A DNA stretch of 64,000 nucleotides, from positions 62,001 to 126,000 of the forward strand of contig JAJYNO010000026.1 of the NCBI GenBank assembly GCA_021786295.1, written 5' to 3'. Within the stretch, counting starts at the first letter, position 1. Each line of letters opens with the position of its first letter. This DNA comes from a bacterium. Lineage in GTDB: Bacteria; Elusimicrobiota; Elusimicrobia; Elusimicrobiales; UBA9959. Below are positions 27,401-34,836 of the stretch, one piece after another. The position numbers were made by a program, and so were the translations under genes. Below the pieces are notes generated by a model. It had not been told where the DNA came from. It worked only from the letters and a program-made list of their open reading frames with translations, and searched no databases.

Positions 27401-27968
27401 GGCCGCTCTTCAGCGGCCCGGCTGGGGCGGGGCCGGAGGCCGGCAGCCGGGCGGGAATGGCAGCCAGCGCGGAGAGGGCGGGATAGACGCTTCCCTCCCA
27501 GGCCAGCCAGAGCGGGTCCAGCAGCTGGCCCGCCCGGCCTGGCAGCAGGAGCCAGAGCAGGCGGAACGCCGACGAAGCGGCGGCCACCGAAAGATAGAGC
27601 AGTTTTGCGGCCGCGGCGGAATAGACGGCCAGGAATAAGCCGCGCGGCCCTCCGCGCGGCAGCCGCCGCCTCGTCCCGGCGCGGTCGAAGGCCGTGACCA
27701 GCCCCGCGGGCTGAAAGGCCGAGGGCGGCCAGTCCGGCAGCAGGTTGGCGTCCCCCTTGCAGAGAAAAAAACGCCGTCCCAGGAACGAAGCGTTCAGCAG
27801 CACGCGGTGCACGACGTAGCCTCCGGGGAGGCCGTTACGCCATTTGACCAGCAGCGCCACGTCCCCGGCCCGCAGTTCTCCCGGCGCGCAGCCGCGCACG
27901 CGCGCGGCGTCGCCCGGCTCCAGCAGGAAGCGCATGGAATGCCCCAGAACGGGGTAGGTCTTCTCCAA
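24414..27968 (-). CDS. Three-part fusion: SipW-like signal peptidase + beta-helix + nucleotidyltransferase
   Basis: 1184 residues. Residues 1-90 match the archaeal/ER-type signal peptidase fold: S11 in GHSM, H54 in VVHRVL, LRAGDVALL and KGDANLLPD, that is a Ser-His pair rather than Ser-Lys. One or two hydrophobic segments follow (110-143, 150-172). Residues about 195-700 are a right-handed parallel beta-helix of short Gly/Ser/Ala-rich coils. Residues 715-1184 hold a nucleotidyltransferase with GGWVPGLSDMDLALLF (D777, D779) and cysteines CAGCGA. The start is TTG at 27968, preceded by AAGGAGAG; the next ATG would remove the catalytic serine. HprK-PqqD systems and paeninodin-type clusters often include a nucleotidyltransferase; a fusion through a beta-helix is not one I know. 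Topology is puzzling, since the ends would need different compartments. Confidence 0.82.
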   Translation of the reverse strand: MEKTYPVLGHSMRFLLEPGDAARVRGCAPGELRAGDVALLVKWRNGLPGGYVVHRVLLNASFLGRRFFLCKGDANLLPDWPPSAFQPAGLVTAFDRAGTRRRLPRGGPRGLFLAVYSAAAAKLLYLSVAAASSAFRLLWLLLPGRAGQLLDPLWLAWEGSVYPALSALAAIPARLPASGPAPAGPLKSGRISSDETWSGRVTVADYLAIERGVTVTVLPGAEVSFERREPWFFPVLRASAGGGTLSLESGGAKLLVYGSLKAAGKPGAGVSFSGPAFAGLHALGDGSLELSNCALRAVSGCALSARDRGRVDARSCAVGSAERGAEFYGRSSASLEACSFSAGRGPALLVSGEAVVLFRGGSVSGSSGPAAELWGDASAGLLGVSVSGCAAGIMAAGSSLLRAGKCEFSGLRGPALYAEGAASASLDGCSVRNCGAGLYAAGGAGLRAERSDLSGNSGPSAELAGRASLLLSSCRSSGEPPALALSGSSSAAVTGLSAESSGGPVVAAGGRSSLRAASSVLRSSGGLPALALSGSSSAALDGLKVEGVAGPAVSADGGAALRALSSRFCSASDALRAAAGASVYLAGCSLAAGAGAGLKLSARRVRLLSVRASGKGGLSSSSPARIDAEDLTLRGEEYGAELRGSRLRARGLKVLGGSRGGVRISGGSAFLRGCVLSGSPYPGLAAGDGARLRCSGVSFEGLPWEAPRRRPSRSALRSALFRFAAATSGLPVFKGLYRAIYLAAAGAAGLLLRPGPDGSVYLYRGMVSGGWVPGLSDMDLALLFPAGPPEADWELFVSLRRKLRFFRALFPFTGEALQSPAPEFFSFMRCWGLKGAEFGRASRLLGGARLVAPPPARSARADLTEAFYAYTLLLGHFLSPGLPPAFRRRNCAKSMIDVRRCTDLGSPARESRSAYAASLGLGAGPASYPEPSASAFAAFAALHAACPPFSGGSPAPPPASGFFNTHAFEAARAELAAGAGGRVGVVLDPLYRVCVVLPDWAAADRDSFLRAAEAFLKARGSFPYFSAAPLLLTRSSFAALCGLPYLNNPSLTLDLRCAGCGARPEDGGIYSSGVDIPPALPAEELKSGAALAARHFSASWRSLWGTMPPHYFFTRAAGLRLLLETGEAVPFSRPAELAERFRGVFGAASPRWDAFLKGGYSRENYLFTAVQAAAAAGRLDDAGR
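26353..26528 (-). repeat. 35-base direct repeat inside the beta-helix coding region
   Basis: Two copies, 26353-26387 and 26494-26528, differ at one base and are 141 bases (47 codons) apart. Both code ALALSGSSSAA. They fit recent duplication of beta-helix coils. Confidence 0.8.
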
Positions 27969-27988
27969 AAGGCTCTCCTTGCCCCGCC

Positions 27989-28789
27989 TCAGGCGGCCTT
28001 CAGGCTCCGCGGATCGCTCTCAAGGTACGGGTCCAGCTCGTCCAGGAACTCCAGCGCCTTGCGGCACCACTTGTCCACGAAGACCTCGCGGTTCTTGACC
28101 GCGCAGGAATGGAAATGCTCGTGCCCGTCGAAGCTGGCGTGGTGGCGGTGCCAGACGAAGACTTCCTTGGCGACCTTGAGCTTCCAGCCGGCCTGCCGCA
28201 GGCGCAGAGAATAGTCGAAGTCCTCGAAGCAGCCGGTGCCGAAGCGCTCGTCGAGCAGGCCCACGCTCTCGTAGGCCCGGCGGCGCAGCATGAGACAGAA
28301 GCCTACAAGGCGGTGCACCTCGAAACTCTCGTCCCGGAACCTGAGCCGCATGGCCTGGGAGAAGGCGGCCAGGGACTTCCGGTCCTTTTCCACCTCGGGG
28401 GCCAGAACCACGCGCTGCACGCCGACCGTGCGGTTGGTCAGCGGGCCGCAGGCCCCGGCAGCGGGGTCGGCGTCCAGGCAGGCGGCCAGCCCCCGCAGAC
28501 CGCCGTCGAAGAAGGCCACGTCGCTGTTCACCACAGCTATATACTCCCCGGTAGCGGCCCTGAGGCCCCGGTTGACGGCCCTGGCGAAGCCCAGGTTGGA
28601 GGCGTTGCGCAGGCGCACCGCGCCGCGCCGGCCGGCCACATAGCGCCGCGTTTCCGGACGCGAGCCGTTATCGACCAGTATGAGCTCGTAAAGCCCGGCA
28701 GCCGTGCGCTCCAGGCTCTCCAGGCAGGACCTGAGGTCCGGGAGGGCGTTGTAAACAGGAATGACCACGCTTATTTTCTTGTCTGGCAT
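27989..28789 (-). CDS. Glycosyltransferase family 2 (rhamnosyltransferase-like)
   Basis: 266 residues. KISVVIPVYNALPDLRSCLE opens a GT-A domain; VDNGSRPET and NLGFARAVNRGLRAATGEY are typical of the WbbL/rhamnosyltransferase subgroup, VNSDVAF supplies the DxD-like metal site, and DERFGTGCFEDFDYSLRL the catalytic ED motif. No membrane helix. First gene of the minus-strand group with the fusion protein (20-base gap). Divergent from the TMTC-like gene. Donor and acceptor unknown. Confidence 0.87.
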   Translation of the reverse strand: MPDKKISVVIPVYNALPDLRSCLESLERTAAGLYELILVDNGSRPETRRYVAGRRGAVRLRNASNLGFARAVNRGLRAATGEYIAVVNSDVAFFDGGLRGLAACLDADPAAGACGPLTNRTVGVQRVVLAPEVEKDRKSLAAFSQAMRLRFRDESFEVHRLVGFCLMLRRRAYESVGLLDERFGTGCFEDFDYSLRLRQAGWKLKVAKEVFVWHRHHASFDGHEHFHSCAVKNREVFVDKWCRKALEFLDELDPYLESDPRSLKAA

Positions 28790-28835
28790 AAAGAGGTCCC
28801 CGCCCGGCCCAGGCGGGGCGGCGGAGGAAATATTA

Positions 28836-28841
28836 TAGAAT
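28836..28841 (+). promoter_or_regulatory. -10 box (TAGAAT) 7 bases before the TMTC-like gene
   Basis: TAGAAT (with TATTAT at 28831-28836 as an alternative) lies 7 bases upstream of the ATG at 28849, so the message has at most a base or two of leader. Confidence 0.55.
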
Positions 28842-28848
28842 TTTACCC

Positions 28849-30618
28849 ATGACCCCGGCGCCCGGACAGCGCAGCCATATCCTTTTCGCCATCCTGGCCT
28901 TCGCCGCCGGCCTGGCCGCCCAGCTCCCGGCCGTGACCGACAGGCTGCTGTGGGACGACGCGCAGTTCGTCGCGAGCAACCCCTTCGTCTCCGACTGCGG
29001 CAACCTCGCCAGGGCCCTGGACCCCGTCTATCTCTTCAAGGTCCTCCCGGTGCGCATGAGCGCCAGGCCGGTGGTGAACGTCTCGCTGCTGGCCGACGCC
29101 TGCTCGGGGGCCGGGCCGCGCGGCATGCGGGTCACGAACGCCCTGCTGCACGCCTGCGGGGCGGCCATGCTGTTCGCCCTGCTGCTGGTCCTCTGCGGCT
29201 CTCCGCCGGCGGCCTTGTTCGGCGCGCTGGTCTTCGCCCTGCACCCGGCGGTCTCGGAAGCCGTACAGATAGTAGCGTTCCGCTCCCACCTGCTCGGTTT
29301 CTTTTTCTTCAGCGGGGCGCTGGCGCTGGCCGTTCTGGCCGGGCGCGGGGCCGGCCTCTCGGTCTCGCTGGCGGGCGCGGCGTGCTATTTCCTCGCCGTC
29401 CTGAGCGTGGAGACGGCCGCGGTACTGCCCCTCTCGGCGGCCCTGGCCGTCTGGTTCGACTCGGGAAAGGCAGGCCTCAGGCGCGCCGTCCCGCTCTTCA
29501 CGGCCCTGGCCCTGCTGGGCGCCTTCTACCTGTGGTTCAGGGTCCCGCGTTCCGGTTACGAGCTGCCCGGCTCCAGGCCCGGAGTCTCCGCCCCGTCCGC
29601 GCTCTACCCGGCCGCCCTTCTCCCCCCCCCATCCTCGCCGCCGGCGGCCGGGCGGGGCTGGAGCGAACTGCCGCCCTGGCGCGCCGTCTACGCCAGCGGC
29701 AGCGCCAATCTCTACACGATGTCGGCGGTGATGCTGGGCTACCTGCGCGAGTTGGTCCTGCCCCTGGGCCTGAAAGCGGACTACGCGCCGAAGGTAATAA
29801 CCGACTGGCGGCGCGGTCTGCCGGCGCTGGCGGTCTGCCTGGCGGTACTGGCGGCCGGGCTGGTACTTTTTTTCCGGCGGCGGCTCTCCGGACTGGGACT
29901 GATGCTGACGCTGACCGCCCTGCTGCCGGCCCTGGACCTAGTGCACATCTACAATCTTCGGGCGGACCGCTACCTTTATCTGCCGCTGGCCGGTTTCGCG
30001 CTGCTGGCCGCGGCCGCTTTCAGGCGGGCGGAAAGTCTGACCGGGCCACGCAGGACGGCGGTCCTGGCCGCCGGGGCCGTCTGGCTGGCCGGCCTCGGCG
30101 CGCTCACCGTCTCGCGCTGGCCGCAGTTCGCCGACGACCGCGCGCTCTTTTCGGAGGCGGCCGCCGGAGGCTCGCCGAGGGCGCACGCCAACCTGGCCGG
30201 CACGCTGCTGCGCGGGGGCGACTGCGACGGAGCGGTAAAGGAATCGGCGGAGGCGGCGAGACTGGACCCGGGGGACCCTTTCCTGCGGCTGAGGCTGGCA
30301 TACGCGCTGGCCTGGTGCGGCCGCGGCAGGGAGGCCCTGGCCGCCATAGCCAGCGCTCCCGAAACCCCGGACACGGTCTTCCTGCGCGGCCTGGCCTGTA
30401 TGGAGAGCGACCCGGAAAGGGCCGTGGGGCTGATAAGCGCCGCGCTCGAAAAGGAGCCGGGGCGCGCGGATATGCGGCTGGCGCTGGGCCTGGCCCTGGG
30501 CAGGGCGCCGGCCGGGCTAGACCCCGCCTCGGCGGCCGGGTTCGCCGCGGAGCTCGACGCCTTCAAGAAAGGCGGCCTGCGCGGCGCGACGGTCAGTGCT
30601 TCAGGCCGAAGTTGGTGA
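28849..30618 (+). CDS. TMTC-like polytopic membrane protein with C-terminal TPRs
   Basis: 589 residues. About ten transmembrane helices with the pattern of the TMTC/GT-C-like family: LLWDDAQFVASNPFV in the first periplasmic loop (acidic DD), RPVVNVSLLADA, ALHPAVSEAVQIVAFRSHLL, LVLPLGLKADYAPK, and RADRYLYLPLAGFALL. From about residue 435 tetratricopeptide-like repeats follow. Bacterial members are often annotated as TPR proteins; eukaryotic TMTCs O-mannosylate proteins, so a role in protein glycosylation is plausible but not shown. Its 3' end overlaps the convergent peptidase gene by 26 bases. Confidence 0.82.
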   Translation: MTPAPGQRSHILFAILAFAAGLAAQLPAVTDRLLWDDAQFVASNPFVSDCGNLARALDPVYLFKVLPVRMSARPVVNVSLLADACSGAGPRGMRVTNALLHACGAAMLFALLLVLCGSPPAALFGALVFALHPAVSEAVQIVAFRSHLLGFFFFSGALALAVLAGRGAGLSVSLAGAACYFLAVLSVETAAVLPLSAALAVWFDSGKAGLRRAVPLFTALALLGAFYLWFRVPRSGYELPGSRPGVSAPSALYPAALLPPPSSPPAAGRGWSELPPWRAVYASGSANLYTMSAVMLGYLRELVLPLGLKADYAPKVITDWRRGLPALAVCLAVLAAGLVLFFRRRLSGLGLMLTLTALLPALDLVHIYNLRADRYLYLPLAGFALLAAAAFRRAESLTGPRRTAVLAAGAVWLAGLGALTVSRWPQFADDRALFSEAAAGGSPRAHANLAGTLLRGGDCDGAVKESAEAARLDPGDPFLRLRLAYALAWCGRGREALAAIASAPETPDTVFLRGLACMESDPERAVGLISAALEKEPGRADMRLALGLALGRAPAGLDPASAAGFAAELDAFKKGGLRGATVSASGRSW

Positions 30619-31483
30619 ACTGGAAAGAGGAGAGCTGCATAGGCTTGAACTGGAAGGCGTCGTCGGGGGTCCCCTCCGTCCCGGCGGCGGTCTCCTTGTC
30701 CGAAAAGCTCTGCAGCCAGGCGGTCCATTTGCGGCTGAAATCCGCCCCCTCCCGGGTGCGGTAATAGGACCAGAGCGCGTCGTTGACGCTCTCTCCGTCC
30801 CTTACAGCCTCGCAGAAAGCCTTGAACTGCAGCCGCTTGTGCGGCTGGTACAGGTACTTGACGGTCCCGAAGGCCTGCAGGTACCAGTCGGCTATCTGCG
30901 CGTCCGAATGCAGGTCGTCCGTGCGGGTGTCGAAGAAACGGTTGAATGGGATGCGTCGGTCCGGTGAGAAATAAGGCAGGGCCCTGGTCCACGGTCCGCC
31001 GTCCGGATAGACCGACTCCTCCATGTTGACGGCCAGTCCCTCGTTGAGCCACTGCGGCGGGTATTTCAGCTTCTCGGCGAAGTAGCTTTCGAAGTACAGA
31101 TGCGTCAGTTCGTGGGCTATCACGGCCTTCAGTTTCATCATGTCCCCGGTGTCGTAGACGACGATGGTCTTCTTCTGGACGAAGGCCAGCCCCTTGGACC
31201 AGGGCGGAGGGTGGAACTCTCCACGCAGGTAGTCCTTGGCGGAGGAATAGATGTAGATGTTGCTGCGCTCGCGCACCATCCATGGGGCGAACATCGCCAG
31301 GTTGAGCCGCATGGAGGAGTACATCCGCTCCATCTCCAGGGAGATGGAGGTGGGAGACCAGGAGGACTCGTACATTATCCTGAAATGCGGGGAGGTGAGC
31401 ACATGCCAGCGCAAGGGAGCCCGGGGCGGAGGCGCGGCGGTGGCCGGCGCCGCCAGCGCCAGCAGCAGCAGGGCGTGGATCAT
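30593..31483 (-). CDS. Exported gluzincin-type metalloprotease (peptidase MA-like)
   Basis: 296 residues with a signal peptide (MIHALLLLALAAPATAAPPP). Zinc motif HELTH (H124, E125, H128) and a downstream WLNEGLA (E148) give the gluzincin HExxH...E triad of the peptidase MA family. It should act in the periplasm or at the surface. It is the last gene of the pilus locus by position, 13 bases after the small pilin-like gene, but a link to pilus function is not demonstrated. The 3' end overlaps the convergent TMTC-like gene. Confidence 0.85.
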   Translation of the reverse strand: MIHALLLLALAAPATAAPPPRAPLRWHVLTSPHFRIMYESSWSPTSISLEMERMYSSMRLNLAMFAPWMVRERSNIYIYSSAKDYLRGEFHPPPWSKGLAFVQKKTIVVYDTGDMMKLKAVIAHELTHLYFESYFAEKLKYPPQWLNEGLAVNMEESVYPDGGPWTRALPYFSPDRRIPFNRFFDTRTDDLHSDAQIADWYLQAFGTVKYLYQPHKRLQFKAFCEAVRDGESVNDALWSYYRTREGADFSRKWTAWLQSFSDKETAAGTEGTPDDAFQFKPMQLSSFQFTNFGLKH

Positions 31484-31496
31484 AGTTGCCGGAGCG

Positions 31497-31838
31497 TCAA
31501 GGGTCCTCGTTGGTAGTTATGCTGACTGGGAAGGAGCCATAGGGGTCTATGCCTGTGCGGCTATACTGGACGGTGACTCCGTCCGGGTAGATATAGATAT
31601 AGCCCGTGGAGGGGATGGAGGCCAGGGTCGGATAGGCTCCGGTCGGACTCCAGGCCAGCATGGTATAACCCATAATGGAGTGCGCGTGCGTAACGGAGGC
31701 CGCTGAGCGGTAATCGCGCGAGGCCAGCAGATAGCGGGCCATGACCCACTTCATGACCATCACGGCTATCATCGAAAGTATGATGGCCATGACCAGCGTC
31801 TGGAGCATTATCATGCCTTCGCGGCGCGCCGCTTTCAT
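31497..31838 (-). CDS. Small pilin-like membrane protein (PilX-like)
   Basis: 113 residues. A basic start (MKAARREG) is followed by one long hydrophobic helix (MIMLQTLVMAIILSMIAVMV) and a short globular part. The layout recalls PilX/GspK-type minor pilins (REG-M-x-L...), though the Glu at +5 of the mature protein is absent. Located downstream of three pilin-like genes. Its ATG is 6 bases after TAGACT, so it may have its own leaderless transcript. Confidence 0.6.
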   Translation of the reverse strand: MKAARREGMIMLQTLVMAIILSMIAVMVMKWVMARYLLASRDYRSAASVTHAHSIMGYTMLAWSPTGAYPTLASIPSTGYIYIYPDGVTVQYSRTGIDPYGSFPVSITTNEDP

Positions 31839-31844
31839 ATCAAT

Positions 31845-31850
31845 AGTCTA
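31845..31850 (-). promoter_or_regulatory. -10 box (TAGACT) 6 bases before the PilX-like gene
   Basis: Minus-strand TAGACT with a spacing of six bases to the ATG at 31838, the same arrangement as at other leaderless genes in the window. It lies just after a GC hairpin (31862-31880). Confidence 0.45.
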
Positions 31851-31861
31851 GCAGAGAAATG

Positions 31862-31880
31862 CGCCGCCAGCAAGGCGGCG
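31862..31880 (-). terminator. GC hairpin after the third pilin-like gene
   Basis: Seven-pair stem cgccgcc/ggcggcg with a five-base loop, 14 bases after the stop of the upstream gene on the minus strand. It is followed by CATTTCTC, a poor U-tract, so it may attenuate rather than stop transcription. Confidence 0.4.
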
Positions 31881-31894
31881 GACGGGAAGGCGGC

Positions 31895-32578
31895 TCACGG
31901 GGTGTAGGGGACCTGCCCCTGCAGCAGGGTGTTCATCGAGAAGTCGACGTCGTGCTGCGCCCTGCCGAAACTGTGCGCGGAGGCCTGCCAGAAGGAGCGC
32001 AGCGAGACCCGCACCGCGCCGGGAGCGGCGGCCCCGTCCGACGGCACGCGGGAGAAGATGTAGCCGGAGGAAGGGACCACGTACTGCATCAGCTTGGTGG
32101 CGCCCGGGGTGCCGCCGCAGTTGGGCACCGCGTAATACAGGTTCGGGTTGAAGATGGCCGGCGCGGTCTTGCCGCAGGCGGTGGCCGCGGAGCTGCCGCC
32201 GATGTTGCCGCTGTAGTAGTAAAGGCTCTGGTATCCGGGAGTGGAGGCGTCGCCGCCAAGACAGAACAGGTACCAGGTGGACGGCAGGGCCGGGTTTATA
32301 GGGTAGCAGCCGGTGAGCTGGTCCACGTTGGAGGCGAACTTCAGCACGGTGTCGCGGGCGTTCCTGGCGGGGTAGTCGATGCGGGTGGCCGTGGGGAGGG
32401 TGTTCTGCAGCGCCTTCATCGCCACCACCACTCCGGTCTTTATGACGTCGCTGCGGTAGTTCTGGAAGAAGTGCCGCTGGCTCGTGGAATAGATGGTGGC
32501 GAGGGAGGCGATCATGTAGCTGAAGATGAGGACGGCCACCATCACCTCGATTAGTGTAAAAGCGCCTCTTGTCTTCAT
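31895..32578 (-). CDS. Type IV pilin-like protein (prepilin N-terminus, PulJ/PilW-like)
   Basis: 227 residues from ATG at 32578. The N-terminus MKTRGAFTLIEVMVAVLIF is a class III signal: short basic leader, then FTLIE with E5 and the hydrophobic helix. The residue before F is Ala rather than Gly. The C-terminal part is larger than in a major pilin and has several cysteines (CYPIN, CLGG, CGKT, CGG), typical of minor pilins with an extended head. The frame is open further upstream but that part overlaps the next pilin gene in another frame. Spacing to that gene is 2 bases. Confidence 0.82.
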   Translation of the reverse strand: MKTRGAFTLIEVMVAVLIFSYMIASLATIYSTSQRHFFQNYRSDVIKTGVVVAMKALQNTLPTATRIDYPARNARDTVLKFASNVDQLTGCYPINPALPSTWYLFCLGGDASTPGYQSLYYYSGNIGGSSAATACGKTAPAIFNPNLYYAVPNCGGTPGATKLMQYVVPSSGYIFSRVPSDGAAAPGAVRVSLRSFWQASAHSFGRAQHDVDFSMNTLLQGQVPYTP

Positions 32579-32580
32579 GA

Positions 32581-33081
32581 TCAGTCCGTATAGCTCAGCT
32601 TGAACGTGACCATCTTGCAGGCCGTGGGATACTCCGGCGGCGGGCCGACCGGAAAGCCGCCGCAGGGCTGGTTCTGCACCGTGTAGGTGAAGCTGGCCTG
32701 GTGGGAGGGGTCCGGGCTCAGGATATTGGAGGGGTCGGAGGAATTGTAGGGGTCGTAGGCCACCAGCGAAGAGATGTCGTGGGTCACCCCGGCGCGGAGC
32801 GCCCAGACATGGGAGGAGTCCGCCGTCCAGAGGCCGTTGTTCGGGGAGCCCGGGATGCCGTTCACCATGTTCGGATTGGTCGGGTCCACGCTGACGTAGG
32901 CCTGCAGCGCCTGCTGGGCGTACTTGATGGCCATGGCAGCCGCGTCGCGCTTGTCCGCCTTGGCGCTGGAGACGAAGCTCGAGAGCATGACCGAGAACAC
33001 CGCCGTGCTGGTCATGGCGGCCACCATCGTGGCCATCGAGACCTCGATCAGCGTCTGGCCAGGTCTTCCGCGCATTCTCAT
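32581..33081 (-). CDS. Type IV pilin-like protein (PilV/PulI-like)
   Basis: 166 residues. MRMRGRPGQTLIEVSMATMV has the leader glycine and E5, but the first mature residue would be Gln instead of Phe or Met. A 25-residue hydrophobic helix is followed by a compact head with one cysteine pair (PCGG, ACKM). Gap to the major pilin gene is 6 bases. Minor pilin role is inferred from size and order. Confidence 0.78.
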   Translation of the reverse strand: MRMRGRPGQTLIEVSMATMVAAMTSTAVFSVMLSSFVSSAKADKRDAAAMAIKYAQQALQAYVSVDPTNPNMVNGIPGSPNNGLWTADSSHVWALRAGVTHDISSLVAYDPYNSSDPSNILSPDPSHQASFTYTVQNQPCGGFPVGPPPEYPTACKMVTFKLSYTD

Positions 33082-33087
33082 AAATCA

Positions 33088-33552
33088 CTAGAACTGGGGA
33101 CAGGAGGGAGCCCCGTTCAGATTGAAGCAGGCGCCGGCCGAGTCGAAATTATAGCCCCAGTTGGCGTAGACGCCGTTACCGTTGTTCCTGCGCGTGCAGG
33201 CGGTATTGCCTCCCCCGCAGCTGAGCCCCACTGAGAAGATATAGGCCGAGGAGTCCCAGTCCTGCGGCGCCACGTAATTGCAGCGGACCAGGCGGCAGGC
33301 CGTGTAGTCCGAGGTGCTGCAGGTGCCGGAGTTGCAGCCGTTGGACATGCTCCCAGAAAGGTTGACCCCGGGATAGTCCAGCTCGAACATCCGGTAGGAG
33401 TTGGAGAGCATATGGCCGATGGCTATCGAGTCGGTGGCCTTGGAGGTCTCGACCGTCTTCTTGTAGTACGGCATCCCTATGGAGGCGAGTATGCCGATGA
33501 TCAGCACCACCACCATCATCTCTATCAGCGTAAAAGCAGGACGTCCTTTCAT
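33088..33552 (-). CDS. Type IV pilin, probable major subunit
   Basis: 154 residues. MKGRPAFTLIEMMVVVLIIG: leader of six residues, Ala at -1, F+1 and E+5, then the canonical N-terminal helix and IGMPYYKKTVETSKATDS. The head contains about eight cysteines (CNSGTC, TACRLVRC, CGGG, CTRR, CFNL, CPQF), suggesting several disulfides. It follows pilC by 13 bases. Whether it or a protein elsewhere is the main pilin is uncertain, as genomes of this type often carry many pilin paralogues. Confidence 0.87.
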   Translation of the reverse strand: MKGRPAFTLIEMMVVVLIIGILASIGMPYYKKTVETSKATDSIAIGHMLSNSYRMFELDYPGVNLSGSMSNGCNSGTCSTSDYTACRLVRCNYVAPQDWDSSAYIFSVGLSCGGGNTACTRRNNGNGVYANWGYNFDSAGACFNLNGAPSCPQF

Positions 33553-33565
33553 TCTCCCCCCCGCG

Positions 33566-34792
33566 TCAGCCGCCGCCGCCGATCTGCGACAGTTTGAAGA
33601 TCGGCATGAAGATGCTCATCACGATGACCGCGACTATCCCGCCGACGCCGACGACCAGTATCGGGTCGATCAGCGCCGAGAAGCGGCGCAGCCACTGGTC
33701 TATCTGCTCCTGGTAGTACTTGGAAAGCACCCCGATGATGTCCGGCAGCTTGCCGGACTCCTCGCCCATCCACATCATCTCGGTGACCATCGGCGGGAAC
33801 ATGGCGGTCTTCTTGAAGGACTCCGAGATCGAACGGCCGCTGGCGATATCGTTCTTCGCCTGCTTCAGCGCGTTCTGGAAGATCAGGTTCTTCTTGAAGG
33901 CCCCCTCCAGCACCGATACGGCGTTCAGGATGCTGACGCCGGAGCGGATCAGCGTGGACATCGTCGTCAGCATGCGCTCGGTCTGCATCGCCCGGATCAG
34001 GCCGCCGAAAAGGGGCATATTGAACTGAGCGTGGTTCCAGGTCAGGCGGCCGGCCGGAGTGGCGACATAGGCCCGGATGGCGAAAACGGAGCCTATGGCC
34101 ACCACCAGCATCAGCACGAAATATTTCGTGACCACGGCCGAGAAGGCGACTATGACGCGGGTAAGAACGGGCAGCTGCAGGTGGAAGTCGCGGAAGATGC
34201 CGGCGAAGACCGGCACGATGTAGACGATGAAATAGGTCAGCACGCCCATCGACATCGTGAACAGCACGGCCGGATAGGAGACCGCGGTGATGATCTTGGA
34301 TTTAACGGCCTCCTGCGACTCGCTGTAGGCCGTGATCTGGCGCAGCACGGCCGGCAGCTGGCCCGAGACCTCTCCCGCCTGAACCAGCGAGATCCAGATC
34401 TCGTCGAAGACCTTCGGATGCTTCTCCAGGGCCTTATGGAAGGCGCCGCCGGCCGAGACCTCCTTGGTCACCGAGGAAAGGACGGCCCCCAGCGCCTTGT
34501 TCTCGGCGTGCTCGGACAGGAGCGAGAGCGCGCGGACCAGCGGGATGCCGCCGCCTATCAGCGTGGACATCTGCTCCCCGAAGAAGACCATCTCGCGGCC
34601 GGAGATCTTGCCCCCGCCCTTCTTCTTCAGGCTCAGCAGGCCCTTGGACTTGGTGTCCTCCGCCTGGATCGAAAGTATGAAGAGGCCCTTGGTCTGCAGC
34701 GCCTGTACCGCGCCGTCCTCGTCCTCGGCGTCGACCGCCCCGGTGGTCACCGTGCCCTGAGCGTCCTGTACGGTATAGATGAACCTGCCCAT
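33566..34792 (-). CDS. pilC: Type IV pilus inner-membrane platform protein PilC (GspF family)
   Basis: 408 residues, the usual length. Two cytoplasmic GspF domains, each followed by membrane helices: residues about 75-200 (MVFFGEQMSTLIGGGIPLVRA) and 275-400 (MQTERMLTTMSTLIRSGVSI). The motif LVQAGEVSGQLP and its second-repeat copy MWMGEESGKLPD are typical. It anchors the assembly motor PilB. It lies between pilB (44-base gap) and the pilin gene. TAGACT 9 bases before the start gives a possible separate near-leaderless promoter. Confidence 0.94.
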   Translation of the reverse strand: MGRFIYTVQDAQGTVTTGAVDAEDEDGAVQALQTKGLFILSIQAEDTKSKGLLSLKKKGGGKISGREMVFFGEQMSTLIGGGIPLVRALSLLSEHAENKALGAVLSSVTKEVSAGGAFHKALEKHPKVFDEIWISLVQAGEVSGQLPAVLRQITAYSESQEAVKSKIITAVSYPAVLFTMSMGVLTYFIVYIVPVFAGIFRDFHLQLPVLTRVIVAFSAVVTKYFVLMLVVAIGSVFAIRAYVATPAGRLTWNHAQFNMPLFGGLIRAMQTERMLTTMSTLIRSGVSILNAVSVLEGAFKKNLIFQNALKQAKNDIASGRSISESFKKTAMFPPMVTEMMWMGEESGKLPDIIGVLSKYYQEQIDQWLRRFSALIDPILVVGVGGIVAVIVMSIFMPIFKLSQIGGGG

Positions 34793-34801
34793 ATATATAG
34801 A

Positions 34802-34807
34802 AGTCTA
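34802..34807 (-). promoter_or_regulatory. -10 box (TAGACT) before pilC
   Basis: Minus-strand TAGACT, 9 bases from the ATG at 34792, leaving a leader of two to three bases. It would allow pilC and the pilin genes to be transcribed apart from pilB. Confidence 0.4.
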
Positions 34808-34836
34808 ACAGAAAGCGGGGATAGGCGCAATCCCCC

